From an uncultured Pelagibacteraceae bacterium (GTDB lineage: Bacteria > Pseudomonadota > Alphaproteobacteria > Pelagibacterales > Pelagibacteraceae): 64,000 nucleotides of DNA. The translations under genes and the position numbers were made by a program. A model generated the notes under the pieces. That model made no database searches. It was not told where the DNA came from and saw only the letters and a program-made list of their open reading frames with translations. The DNA is taken from the NCBI GenBank assembly GCA_902604785.1, contig CACLAC010000002.1, positions 1-64,000 on the forward strand, read 5' to 3'. The stretch's first letter is position 1. Each line of letters starts with the position of its first letter. Positions 8,225 to 18,826 of the stretch are shown here, in pieces.

Positions 8225-10000
8225 TTATTCCATCGTAAGAACTCTATCGAATTCTCTAAAATTTAAATCACCTGATAAAATTAATTCTCTACCCATGTCA
8301 TGCATAGTTCTAAAGCCTTCTTTAATAGCTATTGCTTTTAGTTCTGGTGTTGTTGCTTTAGCTAAGATTGCTTCTTTTATGGCTTTCGTAACATTTAAGA
8401 CTTCATAAATTCCCATACGTCCTTTATATCCACTATCTTTACATTTTGGACATCCTTTTCCTTTAACTGCATTTGCTCTTGACGCTTGTTCAGGTGTAAA
8501 TCCAAAATCTGCTAAAACTTTTGGTGTTACATCTGGATCAGGTTCTCTACATTCTGTACAATTTTTTCTTGCTAATCTTTGTGCCAAAACTAAAGAACAT
8601 GCTGCTGAAATAAGATAATCAGGAGTTCCCATATTTTGTAATCTAGTAATTGAACTTGGCGCGTCGTTGGTATGGAGTGTACTAAAAACTAAGTGACCTG
8701 TAAGAGCGGCTTTTAAACCTATATCAACAGTTTCTTTATCACGCATCTCTCCAACTAAAATTATCTCTGGGTCTTGTCTTAAAAAAGATCTTAATGCTGC
8801 TGAAAAATTCAAACCAATATCATCTTTTATTTGAACTTGTCCTACACCATCCAATTCATATTCAACAGGATCCTCTGCTGTTAAAATATTTAAATGAGGT
8901 TGAGAAACTTCTTTTAAGATACTATATAAAGTTGTTGTTTTTCCAGATCCAGTTGGCCCTGTAACTAAAACTAATCCTTGAGTAGAGTGTATTGCTTTTC
9001 TTAGATTTTTTAAATCTCCTTCATCAAAATTCAATTGTTCTAAACTTATGTCTCCCGCATCTTTATTAAGAACCCTCATTACTATTCTTTCGTTTGTTGC
9101 TGTAGGCAAAATTGAAAGACGAAGGTCAACAACTTTTCCGTCTATTTTAAAAGGTATTGCTCCATCTTGTGGTAAACGTCTTTCTGCAATGTCTAGTTTA
9201 CCCATGATTTTAAATCTTGTTACGACAGCACCGTAGTTTGAATGTAAAAACTTTTTGAAGTGTTCTTGTTCTTGAAGCATACCATCTAATCTATATCTTA
9301 CTCTTGATGAAAATCTAAAAGGTTCAATATGAATATCAGAAACTCCAGATTTAATCGCTTCTGCAACCACTGCTGTACTAAATCTTATTACCTCTGATTC
9401 ATTTTCTAATGCTTCTATATCTTCTTCAGGAGTTTCTTCTAAAACTTCAGCACTTTCGTCTACATCATATTCAAAGGTTTTGGTTTTTTCCTCTTTTTCT
9501 TCTAGTTCTTGTCTTTCAGCATTTGCCGCTTTGATAGATTTTATCGTTGTTTCACCACCTTCTAACAATTTTTCAATGAAATCTGATATTTGTGTTACTT
9601 TTGCAGCATGAAGCTCTATCTCTTTCTTAGTTATTGTTCTTAGATTTCTCATTAAGCTTAATTTTGAACTATCAGAAATAGCTATATGAAGAATCTTGCC
9701 TTCGACTTTAAATGGAGCAATAAAATTCATATTTATATAATTTGATGGAAGAACTGATTTAATTTCTTCAGTGATTTCTATGTTTGAAAGATCAATTGTA
9801 GCTAAAGATTGTTCTGTAACTAAAAGATCTAATATTTTATCTTCATCAGTTAGCTGTAATTCGAAGACTGCATCTAGCTGTGATTTTTTACTTTCTGTTG
9901 AAACTTTTTTAATATTAGCTAAATCTTTTCCAGAAATTATATCTTGATCAATTAAGATATTGATTAGATTAATCTCTGATTCTCTACTTATATTTATCAT
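8225..10000 (-). CDS. pilB: Type IV pilus assembly ATPase (PilB/GspE family)
   Basis: Walker A GPTGSGKTTTLYS, AEDPVEYELDGVGQVQI, zinc-binding CTEC...CPKCKDSGYKGRMGIYEVL; N-terminal MshEN-like region. Confidence 0.93.
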   Translation of the reverse strand: MINISRESEINLINILIDQDIISGKDLANIKKVSTESKKSQLDAVFELQLTDEDKILDLLVTEQSLATIDLSNIEITEEIKSVLPSNYINMNFIAPFKVEGKILHIAISDSSKLSLMRNLRTITKKEIELHAAKVTQISDFIEKLLEGGETTIKSIKAANAERQELEEKEEKTKTFEYDVDESAEVLEETPEEDIEALENESEVIRFSTAVVAEAIKSGVSDIHIEPFRFSSRVRYRLDGMLQEQEHFKKFLHSNYGAVVTRFKIMGKLDIAERRLPQDGAIPFKIDGKVVDLRLSILPTATNERIVMRVLNKDAGDISLEQLNFDEGDLKNLRKAIHSTQGLVLVTGPTGSGKTTTLYSILKEVSQPHLNILTAEDPVEYELDGVGQVQIKDDIGLNFSAALRSFLRQDPEIILVGEMRDKETVDIGLKAALTGHLVFSTLHTNDAPSSITRLQNMGTPDYLISAACSLVLAQRLARKNCTECREPDPDVTPKVLADFGFTPEQASRANAVKGKGCPKCKDSGYKGRMGIYEVLNVTKAIKEAILAKATTPELKAIAIKEGFRTMHDMGRELILSGDLNFREFDRVLTME

Positions 10001-11544
10001 TATAATATTCTTGGTGCTATAAATACCAATAATTCATCTAGGTCATCAACATTTTTTTTACTTTTAAATAAATTTCCAACTACTGGAACATTTCCTATGC
10101 CCGGAACTTGTTTTTTTGAGTCTGCAACTTTATTTTTCTTTATACCACCAATTACTACTATATCTCCATCTGCTACTAATAATTTTGTTACAATTTCCAT
10201 TTTATTTAATGGTGGTTGTTCTGCATCACTGCTTTCATCTACTGAGTCATTATTAACTTTTATTTCTAATAAAACGTTTCCATCTCCAATAATGCTTGGG
10301 GTAACTACTAGTTTTAAAGCCGCTTCTTTAAATGAAGTGGTTGTTCCCTCAGCAGAAGTAGTTTGATAGGCTACTTCTTGACCTTGTGTAACTGTTGCAA
10401 TTTGATTATCCAAAGTAAATACCTTCGGGTTTGAAATAGTTCTACCAAAGCCTCTTGCCTCTAAAGCTGTTATTTCTGCTTTTAGAACTCCTGTCCCCGT
10501 AGCTTTCAAAATTCCTATACCACTTGTTGCACCTCCGGCACCTAGATTTGTTATAGTATCAACATTGCTAGCTAAAGCTGCGGATGTGTCACTTAATGTT
10601 CCGGCTGAACTAGTTCCCATTACTCCACCTATTTGCTTACCTCTTTTTTTCCAATATCCGCCAAGTTTTGTTCCTAACTCTCTTTCAAAATCAGAGTTTG
10701 CTTCAACTATAAAAGCTTCGATAAGAACTTGTTTTGTTCTTATATCAATTTCTTTGATAACTTTATCAACCACATCTAGATCTTTTTCTTTTCCTCTTAC
10801 AATTATTGATCTTGTTGTTGTTTCTTCAGTAATTTGAATTGGTGAAGAAGAAGATTCTCCGCCTGCTGAAAATAATTCATTAAGTGTATTTTTAGCTTCT
10901 GCTGGTGTTATATAATAAAGTCTAAATATTTCTGAGTAAATCGGTTCTACGCTGTCTTCCCATTCAACTTTCTTTTTTACAGCCTCAGCTCTTTCAGATT
11001 TATAATTTTCTTGTGCTGTCAAAGTTTCTGGGGAATGAATTCTTATCATATTACTTTTTACATCAATATCTGAAGCATAATTTTTCATATCCAGAATAGC
11101 TTGGAATGCTTTATCCCATGGAACATCTATTAATTCAGCTGATATTGCACCTGCAACTTCATCTCCTACTAAAACATTAATTTCTCCTATTTTACCCATC
11201 AATTTCATTGTTTCTTTGAAATCAAGATTCTTAAACTTCAAAGTTACTCTTTGTTTAAGTAAAGGATAATCATCTGGAATTATTAAATAATTTTTATTTA
11301 CTTCAGATGAAATTTTTTTTCTTTTACCTAGTTTTCTTGGATCTCCGTCAACTGGTTTTGGACCCATCTCTAAAGTTTTAGCTATTTCAGCTTGTTTTTT
11401 CTTCGCAATATCAGCTTTGATTAAAGGTGTATTGTGCTTAAAAGGTTTATTATATTTTTTAGCAAATTTAGAGTTTGCACATCCACTTAAAATTAAGGCT
11501 AATATAATAATACCAATCAATGAAAAAAACTTTTTAATATTCAT
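10000..11544 (-). CDS. pilQ: Type IV pilus secretin (PilQ/MshL family)
   Basis: Lipoprotein-like N-terminus (ALILSGCANS), secretin core IEAFIVEANSDFERELGTKLG ... GDIVVIGGIKKNKVADSKKQVPGIGNVPVVGNLFKS. Confidence 0.9.
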   Translation of the reverse strand: MNIKKFFSLIGIIILALILSGCANSKFAKKYNKPFKHNTPLIKADIAKKKQAEIAKTLEMGPKPVDGDPRKLGKRKKISSEVNKNYLIIPDDYPLLKQRVTLKFKNLDFKETMKLMGKIGEINVLVGDEVAGAISAELIDVPWDKAFQAILDMKNYASDIDVKSNMIRIHSPETLTAQENYKSERAEAVKKKVEWEDSVEPIYSEIFRLYYITPAEAKNTLNELFSAGGESSSSPIQITEETTTRSIIVRGKEKDLDVVDKVIKEIDIRTKQVLIEAFIVEANSDFERELGTKLGGYWKKRGKQIGGVMGTSSAGTLSDTSAALASNVDTITNLGAGGATSGIGILKATGTGVLKAEITALEARGFGRTISNPKVFTLDNQIATVTQGQEVAYQTTSAEGTTTSFKEAALKLVVTPSIIGDGNVLLEIKVNNDSVDESSDAEQPPLNKMEIVTKLLVADGDIVVIGGIKKNKVADSKKQVPGIGNVPVVGNLFKSKKNVDDLDELLVFIAPRIL

Positions 11545-12004
11545 CGGCCTGCCTTACAATATTATTAAAATCAATGATTAAGTATGATTTGTCTTCTTTT
11601 TGAAAAATAGCTTCAGTTAATCTTAAATCAATTAATTTAATTTTACCTAAATTTTGTCCTAAAGTTAAAATTGTATTATCTCCAGAAGCGTCTACTAAAG
11701 AAATATAACTGTGGTCTTGTCCTGAAATTAAACCTGTCAATTTATAATTATATAAACTAAATTGCTCTTGCTTTTCTTCTTCTGGAATATTTGAGTTAGA
11801 AGATGATGTGCCTTCATTTCCAACAAATGGATCATTTAATGGAACATCTTCTTCTTCTTCGATTTGTTTATTTATTTCTTTAGCCAGATTAACTATTTCT
11901 TCTGTTGTTTTTTGAGTTTCATCAGCTAGTGCAGTAGATGGTCCAGCTAAAATAAAAATTATAATAAATAAAATTCTAAAAAAACTCATTTGGCAATCCC
12001 ACAA
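11534..12004 (-). CDS. PilP-like type IV pilus periplasmic protein
   Basis: Position between secretin and PilO-like genes; signal sequence; YKLTGLISGQDHSYISLVDASGDNTILTLGQNLGKIKLIDLRLTEAIF resembles PilP/GspC-like. Start may be 11989 (MSFFRIL). Confidence 0.65.
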   Translation of the reverse strand: MWDCQMSFFRILFIIIFILAGPSTALADETQKTTEEIVNLAKEINKQIEEEEDVPLNDPFVGNEGTSSSNSNIPEEEKQEQFSLYNYKLTGLISGQDHSYISLVDASGDNTILTLGQNLGKIKLIDLRLTEAIFQKEDKSYLIIDFNNIVRQADEY

Positions 12005-12614
12005 TAGTTAATTCTCCTTTGGCAATTATCGCCCCAGTTGAATCATTTTGTACTACAGATATAGTCTCTTTGTCAAAGTTTAAACTTTTTTTAGATTTTG
12101 ACACGGCTCTTTTAAACTTAATATATCCCAAAAAATTACCTTTAATCTCATAATCTACTGGAATCTTATAATAAGAAATCATACCTACTTTTATTTTATC
12201 TTTAGATTGTTTTGCTTTGCCCTTTTTGAAAACTGGTTTAGGCTCTTTCTTTTCAATTTTTGATATTACCAAACCATTCGCAGCAGCAAATCTACTTAAA
12301 CTATTATACAAATCTTCAACTTCGGCTTTGGAGTGAAATAAAGTTGAAACTTTTTTAAATTCTGGAGTTAATTTTTTTATTTTTTTTTTCATTGATATAA
12401 TATCATTTTGAAATTGTTCTGTTTCTTGTTCTTTTAAAATTTTATCTTGATATATTGCTTCTCTCTTCTTCACCATTGGATTTAATATTGAATAATAAAT
12501 TATCAAAAATAAAATAATCGAACCAAATCCTATACCAAATTTAATTAATGTTTTTTTATCAATAGATTGGAGTTTTTCTTTTAAGTCTGAAATTTGAATA
12601 TTTTTTAAGTCCAT
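11976..12614 (-). CDS. PilO-like type IV pilus alignment protein
   Basis: Single TM followed by coiled coil and C-terminal domain (LYNSLSRFAAANGLVISKIEKKEPK...YYKIPVDYEIKGNFLGYIKF). Confidence 0.75.
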   Translation of the reverse strand: MDLKNIQISDLKEKLQSIDKKTLIKFGIGFGSIILFLIIYYSILNPMVKKREAIYQDKILKEQETEQFQNDIISMKKKIKKLTPEFKKVSTLFHSKAEVEDLYNSLSRFAAANGLVISKIEKKEPKPVFKKGKAKQSKDKIKVGMISYYKIPVDYEIKGNFLGYIKFKRAVSKSKKSLNFDKETISVVQNDSTGAIIAKGELTIVGLPNEFF

Positions 12615-14326
12615 TATGATTTCTCCACTATACAGGCTATTGTAAAACCTTTCATGGGTTGTTTTCCAGCCTGAGTATTATTTGGTGCACTCATACTTGC
12701 TAAAGATGCTTGTGAAATTAGTTTTTGATTATTCAAATTACCAATTAATTTTAATATATCTTGATCTCCATATGCGGATCCCCTAATCATAACCAAATCA
12801 CTTCCATTATAATCAATGGAGTCGAATTTTACTCTTTTTGGAACAGATGATGCAATTTGTGCCAAAATTCTGAAATTTATTCTCTTATTTGATTTTATGG
12901 TTTTGCTAAGCTTTATAGATTTGTTTAGTAATGATAATTCTTTTGTTACTTTATCTTTTTCTAATGTTTTTAGTTCGTATGATTGTAATACATCATCATA
13001 GCCGACTATTTTATTATTTAAATTATGAATTTGCCAAAAAGATAGTCCACCTAAAACAATATAGATTATTGCAACAAGACCTACTATTCCTTTAAAAGCA
13101 TAGTTTGAAAAAAATTTTGCCTTTTTTTGCGCGATCATGCTTTGTCTATCTGGAAGCAAATTTATATTTTTGACTGCAGTTACAAATTTGTAATATCCAA
13201 AAACATCTAATTTTCTAAAAGCTAAACCAATTACTGTTGAGAAATATGATCTGTTATTATATTTAACACTTTCTTCCATTTGAGCAGGAATTTTAATTCC
13301 ATCAAGAGGATCAAATAAATTAAATCCTGTATTAGTCATGCTTTTTCTAAAACTTGCAAGGTACTCATCTACATTTGGTAAATTGGAAGTGACTTTTAAA
13401 TTTCTAATTCTTTTTTCATACTTTGTTTCAAAATCTTGAACAGCTTGTTTAACCTGTGTTAAATATCTTCTAACAAGTGCATCTTTTTCATCCTGGTCGG
13501 TTGACTCGACTAATGTTTTTCTGTCTTGGCTTCTTATAAAAATATCTGTAATTATCGGATTATTTTCGTGTAAGATCATTACATAGTTTTCATCTAATCC
13601 AAATTCTAAAATTGCAGTTAAGTTTGAGTCTTCTATAGAACCTGCTATTTGATTTATTTGGTCAACTGCAGACTTTAATGCAAAACATTTTACATCTATA
13701 ATTACAGCATTTAACCCACCTTTTTTAATTATTTGTGTATAATTATTTATGTCAGAAAGTTTCGAGGCAACAAACAAAATGTCCATTGTGTTACCTTTCT
13801 CATCTTTATTTATAACCTGATGAAATATTGAATAATCGGCAAGATTATCAGTTAACTGTACTAGGTTTTCCCAAAGTGAGTCTGTATCTATTGCTTTACT
13901 TAATTCATCATCAGTCATCAATGGTGCAGTAACGACTCTTATAATTGCGCTAGTAACTGGTATTGCTATTGCAGCATTTGTTGTAGAAATTTTTGATTTT
14001 TGCAATGCTAGTTTTAATTCATCAGCTATTTTGTCAGGATTTTCAAGAACAGATGCATCTTCTGGAAGACCCTCAATTTTATGAACAAAAAATCTATCTA
14101 GTATCCACTGATTGGACTTATTATTTGATAATTGTGCTAATCTAATTTCGTTTGCATTTAGCTCAACTCCAACAATCTCTTCTCCTTGTACGGCTGATTT
14201 CCCTAATCTATTTTTTAAGTATTTATCAAAAAAACTAGTTTTTTTTTTAGCTCCAGTAATCCCAGGTTTTGGAGCATCTTCTTCTTTATTCTTTTTTTTA
14301 AATAAATCTTTAAATGGATTTTTCAT
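12614..14326 (-). CDS. PilM-PilN fusion protein of the type IV pilus alignment complex
   Basis: 570 aa; PilM actin-like part (VGVELNANEIRLAQLSNNK...) followed by PilN-like NINLLPDRQ, TM segment and coiled coil in one ORF. Confidence 0.8.
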   Translation of the reverse strand: MKNPFKDLFKKKNKEEDAPKPGITGAKKKTSFFDKYLKNRLGKSAVQGEEIVGVELNANEIRLAQLSNNKSNQWILDRFFVHKIEGLPEDASVLENPDKIADELKLALQKSKISTTNAAIAIPVTSAIIRVVTAPLMTDDELSKAIDTDSLWENLVQLTDNLADYSIFHQVINKDEKGNTMDILFVASKLSDINNYTQIIKKGGLNAVIIDVKCFALKSAVDQINQIAGSIEDSNLTAILEFGLDENYVMILHENNPIITDIFIRSQDRKTLVESTDQDEKDALVRRYLTQVKQAVQDFETKYEKRIRNLKVTSNLPNVDEYLASFRKSMTNTGFNLFDPLDGIKIPAQMEESVKYNNRSYFSTVIGLAFRKLDVFGYYKFVTAVKNINLLPDRQSMIAQKKAKFFSNYAFKGIVGLVAIIYIVLGGLSFWQIHNLNNKIVGYDDVLQSYELKTLEKDKVTKELSLLNKSIKLSKTIKSNKRINFRILAQIASSVPKRVKFDSIDYNGSDLVMIRGSAYGDQDILKLIGNLNNQKLISQASLASMSAPNNTQAGKQPMKGFTIACIVEKS

Positions 14327-14450
14327 AATATTTAATCGTTATATATATATATTATCAACTAGAACACGAAAATATAATATTTATGATCATTTGAGGAAAC
14401 TTATAACTTTAAATAACAAAAATACATAAAATATTGTAAAACATTATAAA

Positions 14451-15467
14451 ATGTTTGAGAAATTAGAAGATTTAGCAAAAAATAATAAAAAAATATCTGA
14501 CTTTCATATCAGGGCTGGTTCACCATTAGCATATAGACAAACTGGTGAAATTATAATGGTGAAAGAAGTTATGGTTAATGCTCAAGATCTAAAAGATTTA
14601 CTTTCTATGAATTGTAATGAAGCAGAATTAGATAGATTTGCAAAAACTCATGAGTTGGATACCGCTGTTACTTTAAGTGGTTTAAGATTTAGGGCAAATT
14701 TTTATAAAACTATAAACGGTCCAGCATGTGTTTGCAGAAGAGTTGAGAGCCGAATACCAGAGATGGATCAATTTAACTTGCCTCAACCACTTTATGATAT
14801 AGTTGACATGCATAAAGGATTAGTTTTGGTTACAGGTCCTACTGGTTCAGGAAAATCTACTACTCTTGCAGCAATTGTAAATGAAATAAATAAAACTAGA
14901 TCGGCAAATATTGTGACTGTTGAGGATCCAGTTGAATTCATTCATAAAGATAATAGGAGTATAGTGTCTCATAGGGAAGTTGGAAAACAAACTAAGTCAT
15001 TTGCTGCAGCATTAAAGGCAGCTCTAAGAGAAGATCCTGATGTAATTCTTGTTGGAGAAATGAGAGATCTTGAAACAATAAGTTTAGCTTTAACAGCTGC
15101 TGAAACTGGACATTTAGTATTTGGAACTTTGCACACAAGTGGTGCCCCAAGCACAATAAATAGAATTATAGATGTATTTCCTCCAGAACAACAAGAACAA
15201 ATTCGAGCTCAAATTTCAACGTCTTTAAAAATGGTAGTTACACAAAGGTTAATGAAAACAAAAGATGGATTGGGACGTGTTGGAGCTTTTGAAATAATGA
15301 AATGTACTTCACCTATCCAAAACTTAATTAGAGAAGCAAAAATTCATCAAATCCCAAGTATCATGCAAACAGCAACAAGAGAAGGTATGATTACAATGGA
15401 AAAATCATTAGAAGAATTAGTTAAATCAGGAAAAATTGATCCAGGTGCAGCAAGATCAGGGCATTAA
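14451..15467 (+). CDS. pilT: Type IV pilus retraction ATPase (PilT/PilU family)
   Basis: GPTGSGKSTTLAAIVNEINK, VEDPVEFIHKDNRSIVSHREVG, REDPDVILVGEMRDLETISLALTAAETGHLVFGTLHT. Confidence 0.92.
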   Translation: MFEKLEDLAKNNKKISDFHIRAGSPLAYRQTGEIIMVKEVMVNAQDLKDLLSMNCNEAELDRFAKTHELDTAVTLSGLRFRANFYKTINGPACVCRRVESRIPEMDQFNLPQPLYDIVDMHKGLVLVTGPTGSGKSTTLAAIVNEINKTRSANIVTVEDPVEFIHKDNRSIVSHREVGKQTKSFAAALKAALREDPDVILVGEMRDLETISLALTAAETGHLVFGTLHTSGAPSTINRIIDVFPPEQQEQIRAQISTSLKMVVTQRLMKTKDGLGRVGAFEIMKCTSPIQNLIREAKIHQIPSIMQTATREGMITMEKSLEELVKSGKIDPGAARSGH

Positions 15468-16098
15468 AGGATTTACAATTTTGGAGTTGCTAGTGGTACT
15501 AGCGCTTATTGGAATTGTGTCTGCGATAGGAGCTCCAAACTTTTCAAAATGGAAAAAAAGTAGAGAAGTAAGAGTTGGAGTAGAAAAAATATTTGGCATG
15601 ATGAACAATGTTATTACTCAAACTCAAAGAGGACATTACAGTTATGTCCAAATAGAAGCAAACTTTGCTACTACTCCTTTTCAAATAATTACTAAAGGAA
15701 TGAAGAGAGAAACATTTAGTAAAAGATTAAATCAGCAACTTGCTTTGGATTGTGGCGACTCAATTACTTGGGATAATTCTAATGTTGAAAAGTTTGAAGC
15801 GGACAACATTGATCTTCATATTAAATCAAAAGGTGCGGTTTGTTTTTCTAAAGATGGATCACATTATCAACTTACAGGTCTGTTAGATAATAATGACAAT
15901 ATATTTATAGAAGATAAATCAAATGCTAAAAAAGACTATATAATTATATGCTCAAAATCCGACTCTGTAAAAAATATATGTCCTGCGACGGATAAAATAA
16001 AAAAAAACCAGCCATTATACTTGATAGCTTGGTCAAGATTTGGCATGATTAATAAATTTAAATGGGACTTAAGAAATAATGAGTGGAAAAGAGACTAA
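15436..16098 (+). CDS. Minor pilin / GspH-FimT-like pseudopilin
   Basis: KGFTILELLVVLALIGIVSAIGAPNF prepilin signal; start probably TTG at 15436 or GTG at 15445; overlaps the end of pilT. Confidence 0.8.
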   Translation: MIQVQQDQGIKGFTILELLVVLALIGIVSAIGAPNFSKWKKSREVRVGVEKIFGMMNNVITQTQRGHYSYVQIEANFATTPFQIITKGMKRETFSKRLNQQLALDCGDSITWDNSNVEKFEADNIDLHIKSKGAVCFSKDGSHYQLTGLLDNNDNIFIEDKSNAKKDYIIICSKSDSVKNICPATDKIKKNQPLYLIAWSRFGMINKFKWDLRNNEWKRD

Positions 16099-16675
16099 TA
16101 GAAATAAAGAAAAAGGATTAACCTTACTAGAATCTATAGTAGCAACTGCCATTGTAGCAATTGGATTTCTTGCGGTATTTCAGATGGTTAATTATTCCGT
16201 ACATTCAATCGGCATTTCTGGTGAAAGAACTAAAGCAAACTATTTAGCTGCCATGATTGCAGAAGATTTAATTGGTGACAAAAATACTATTGTTTCGGGA
16301 ACTACAAGATTAAAAGATCAATTATTATCAGATAGAGATGGTTCAAAAAAGGCTTGGAAAATGGACAAATGTGTAACTGGATCAACGGCAACAGGTACGA
16401 ATAATGTCTATTTTAATAAAGTAAAAAAAAAATGGGACAGTTGGCTTTCTAAAAGAAGATTAAAATGCAAAAGTGACAAAGATTTAAAGTCCTTAAAATT
16501 ATTTGATCTTTGTTCAGACTTGGTTGCTGTTGATCCAAAACCATCATGTGATTTCAAAAACGATAAAAAATATTTTTTAGAAAGTTCTGGTGATGGTTTA
16601 ACAATTATAGGCAAAATGGAAGTAAGATTAAACAATGGCAAAGTTAAAAAAGCACTTTGGTTTCAAGTAGAATAA
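16079..16675 (+). CDS. Minor pilin, PilV-like
   Basis: KGLTLLESIVATAIVAIGFLAVFQMVNYSV prepilin signal. Confidence 0.8.
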   Translation: MSGKETNRNKEKGLTLLESIVATAIVAIGFLAVFQMVNYSVHSIGISGERTKANYLAAMIAEDLIGDKNTIVSGTTRLKDQLLSDRDGSKKAWKMDKCVTGSTATGTNNVYFNKVKKKWDSWLSKRRLKCKSDKDLKSLKLFDLCSDLVAVDPKPSCDFKNDKKYFLESSGDGLTIIGKMEVRLNNGKVKKALWFQVE

Positions 16676-17523
16676 TGAAAAAAAAATTTATAAAAATATC
16701 AGGAATTACTTTGCTAGAAATGTTAATTGGTATTGTAATTTCTTCAATAATGATGGGTGCATTATATACTTCTTACACTGTTGTAAACGGTTCTTATACT
16801 CAAGTTGCAGATAAAGAAACAATTAGTAGAACAGGAAGAGACATAGTTGGAATGTTGTTAAGAGACATTAGGATGGCTGGCTATTTCGATGTTGAATCTA
16901 TAAAAATTGCTGGAAATGAAATGCATCCACTTTTAATTAGCAAAAGTACAAATTTTTCTGGAGGATCGAGAATATGTGATAAAATTAGAGTAGTTTATGG
17001 AGACATTGTTTATAATAAAGGAAGTACTCCTGAATATGATTATCCAATTTATCGAATTGATTACAGATGTAAAAAATCAACAATACCAAATAGAAAAGCA
17101 CAAAAAAATGCAGCGGGAACTTTCCCAACAAAAGATTTGTTTGCTATTTATAAAGAAAAAAAATCTTGGAATAGATCTACTGGATCTTGGAATGATCCGA
17201 CAACAGATAATGATCCAAAAACATATGGTCATGAGTTAATTATAGACCATGTGGAAGATTTAATTTTTAATCCAATAGATGCAAATGGAGAAATAATTAC
17301 ACCAACTCCAGATCTTACTAATCAAAGTAGATTGTACGACATAAAATCTGTAGATATTTTAATAATACTCAGGTCACCTGATCCTTTTTATAAAAAAGCA
17401 AAACCAAGAGCTGCTTATGCATTTAGTAATAAACCTCTTAGAAATAAAAAATTAAATGACAAATTTCTAAGAGAAACAATTGTGGTAACAGCTAATGCTA
17501 GAAATATAGGAATTGCAAAATGA
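16675..17523 (+). CDS. Minor pilin, PilW-like
   Basis: SGITLLEMLIGIVISSIMMGALYTSY ... SRTGRDIVGMLLRDIRMAGYFD; ATG at 16675 overlaps the upstream stop (TAATG). ORF-track start at 16657 is upstream. Confidence 0.82.
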   Translation: MKKKFIKISGITLLEMLIGIVISSIMMGALYTSYTVVNGSYTQVADKETISRTGRDIVGMLLRDIRMAGYFDVESIKIAGNEMHPLLISKSTNFSGGSRICDKIRVVYGDIVYNKGSTPEYDYPIYRIDYRCKKSTIPNRKAQKNAAGTFPTKDLFAIYKEKKSWNRSTGSWNDPTTDNDPKTYGHELIIDHVEDLIFNPIDANGEIITPTPDLTNQSRLYDIKSVDILIILRSPDPFYKKAKPRAAYAFSNKPLRNKKLNDKFLRETIVVTANARNIGIAK

Positions 17524-18215
17524 ACAATCAAAAAGGATTTGCTTTAGTTTTGGCTCTTGTAATGTTAGTGGTTATGTCCTTAATGGGTGGTGCGTTAATT
17601 GTTGTAGCATCTGGAGATCACAGAACAAATAATGTTAGTGATAATTATCAACAAACTTTTTATGTTGCAGAAACAGCCTTATTAGAAGGAGAAAAGTATT
17701 TAATAAATCAGCATTTAGGACCTTGGGGCACAAGTGGCAGCGAGCTGGGTGTGAGAAAAAAAAGAGATATGTTGCCTAGCAATCAGACAACTAAATTTGA
17801 TGGAAAAATGTTGGTTTTTAAAAACTATACTACAGCAAATAAAAGTGAAGATTGGTATATTGATACTAGCAAAAGTTGTTTCAATAGTTTTAGTGGGATA
17901 AAGCAAGATGACTTTTACGTTGTAACTGCTCAAAGTAATAACTTTGGAATTTTAGTAGACGAAGGTTTAAGTGCATATACAAAAACTGATGCTGAAACAA
18001 AACAAATAAAAAAATTAAAAAATTATTATTATGAATTTTTTATTACTAAAGGTGGCTCAGCATCTTTTTCAGGATCTGGATCAAGTGTTGCTCAAGGAAG
18101 AACAGATTCAACAACGAAAGGTATAGCCTATAAAATATATGGATGTGGAATTTATGGAGGATCTGATAGAATGGTTGTTGCACTAGAAAGTTCTGTTGTT
18201 TTACCAAGACAATAA
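17520..18215 (+). CDS. PilX-like type IV pilus assembly protein
   Basis: MNNQKGFALVLALVMLVVMSLMGGALIVVASGDHRTNNVSDNYQQTFYVAETALLEGEKYL; position between PilW-like and PilY1-like genes. Confidence 0.75.
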   Translation: MNNQKGFALVLALVMLVVMSLMGGALIVVASGDHRTNNVSDNYQQTFYVAETALLEGEKYLINQHLGPWGTSGSELGVRKKRDMLPSNQTTKFDGKMLVFKNYTTANKSEDWYIDTSKSCFNSFSGIKQDDFYVVTAQSNNFGILVDEGLSAYTKTDAETKQIKKLKNYYYEFFITKGGSASFSGSGSSVAQGRTDSTTKGIAYKIYGCGIYGGSDRMVVALESSVVLPRQ

Positions 18216-18241
18216 TGTAAAATTATGATCAAATATTAAAA

Positions 18242-18826
18242 ATGTCCAAATTAAATAAAATCATCTTTTCTCTTTTGGCTTACATGCTTCTAGTTTCGGC
18301 AGCAATAGCAAAATGCGATTTTGGAATAAAAATAGGTGAAAATATTTCAGATAAATTCGAAGGACAATATGGAATTGCAAATAAAATAGCTGAAGAAGAA
18401 AACATTCCTGAAGAAGAAAATATATATGTCGAAAATAACGGCATACAATTTATATATTTTGATGCAAATGAAATATGTAATACCAGTTCTTTAAAAGATA
18501 TAGAGATAGAATTTACTGTATTATATGATGAACTTGCATCAATTAGAATGACAGCAATCAATGATGAGAAAAATATTCCAACTAAAAAATTTACTTTAAT
18601 GAAATATGCTAAATCAAATTATGGTGACTTCGACACTGGTTTTGATCCAGAAACATTTAATGATTTTTATCATTGGAGAAAAAATAAGTCTTTGGTGATT
18701 TATAGTAGAACAATAAATAAAGATAATATTTGGGATGAAGAAATTTATATTACAAATGATAGATATGAGGAAGCTATAAACTTAGCACTAAGTGGAGAAA
18801 TTGAAATTAAAAATTCAAATGAATAA
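18242..18826 (+). CDS. Secreted protein of unknown function in the minor pilin operon
   Basis: 194 aa, signal-peptide-like N-terminus (LLAYMLLVSAAIAKC), no recognised domain. Confidence 0.6.
   Translation: MSKLNKIIFSLLAYMLLVSAAIAKCDFGIKIGENISDKFEGQYGIANKIAEEENIPEEENIYVENNGIQFIYFDANEICNTSSLKDIEIEFTVLYDELASIRMTAINDEKNIPTKKFTLMKYAKSNYGDFDTGFDPETFNDFYHWRKNKSLVIYSRTINKDNIWDEEIYITNDRYEEAINLALSGEIEIKNSNE

Noticed and set aside
10097-10837. + strand ORFs of 89 and 90 aa
   Set aside because: Antisense to the secretin gene; no domain support.
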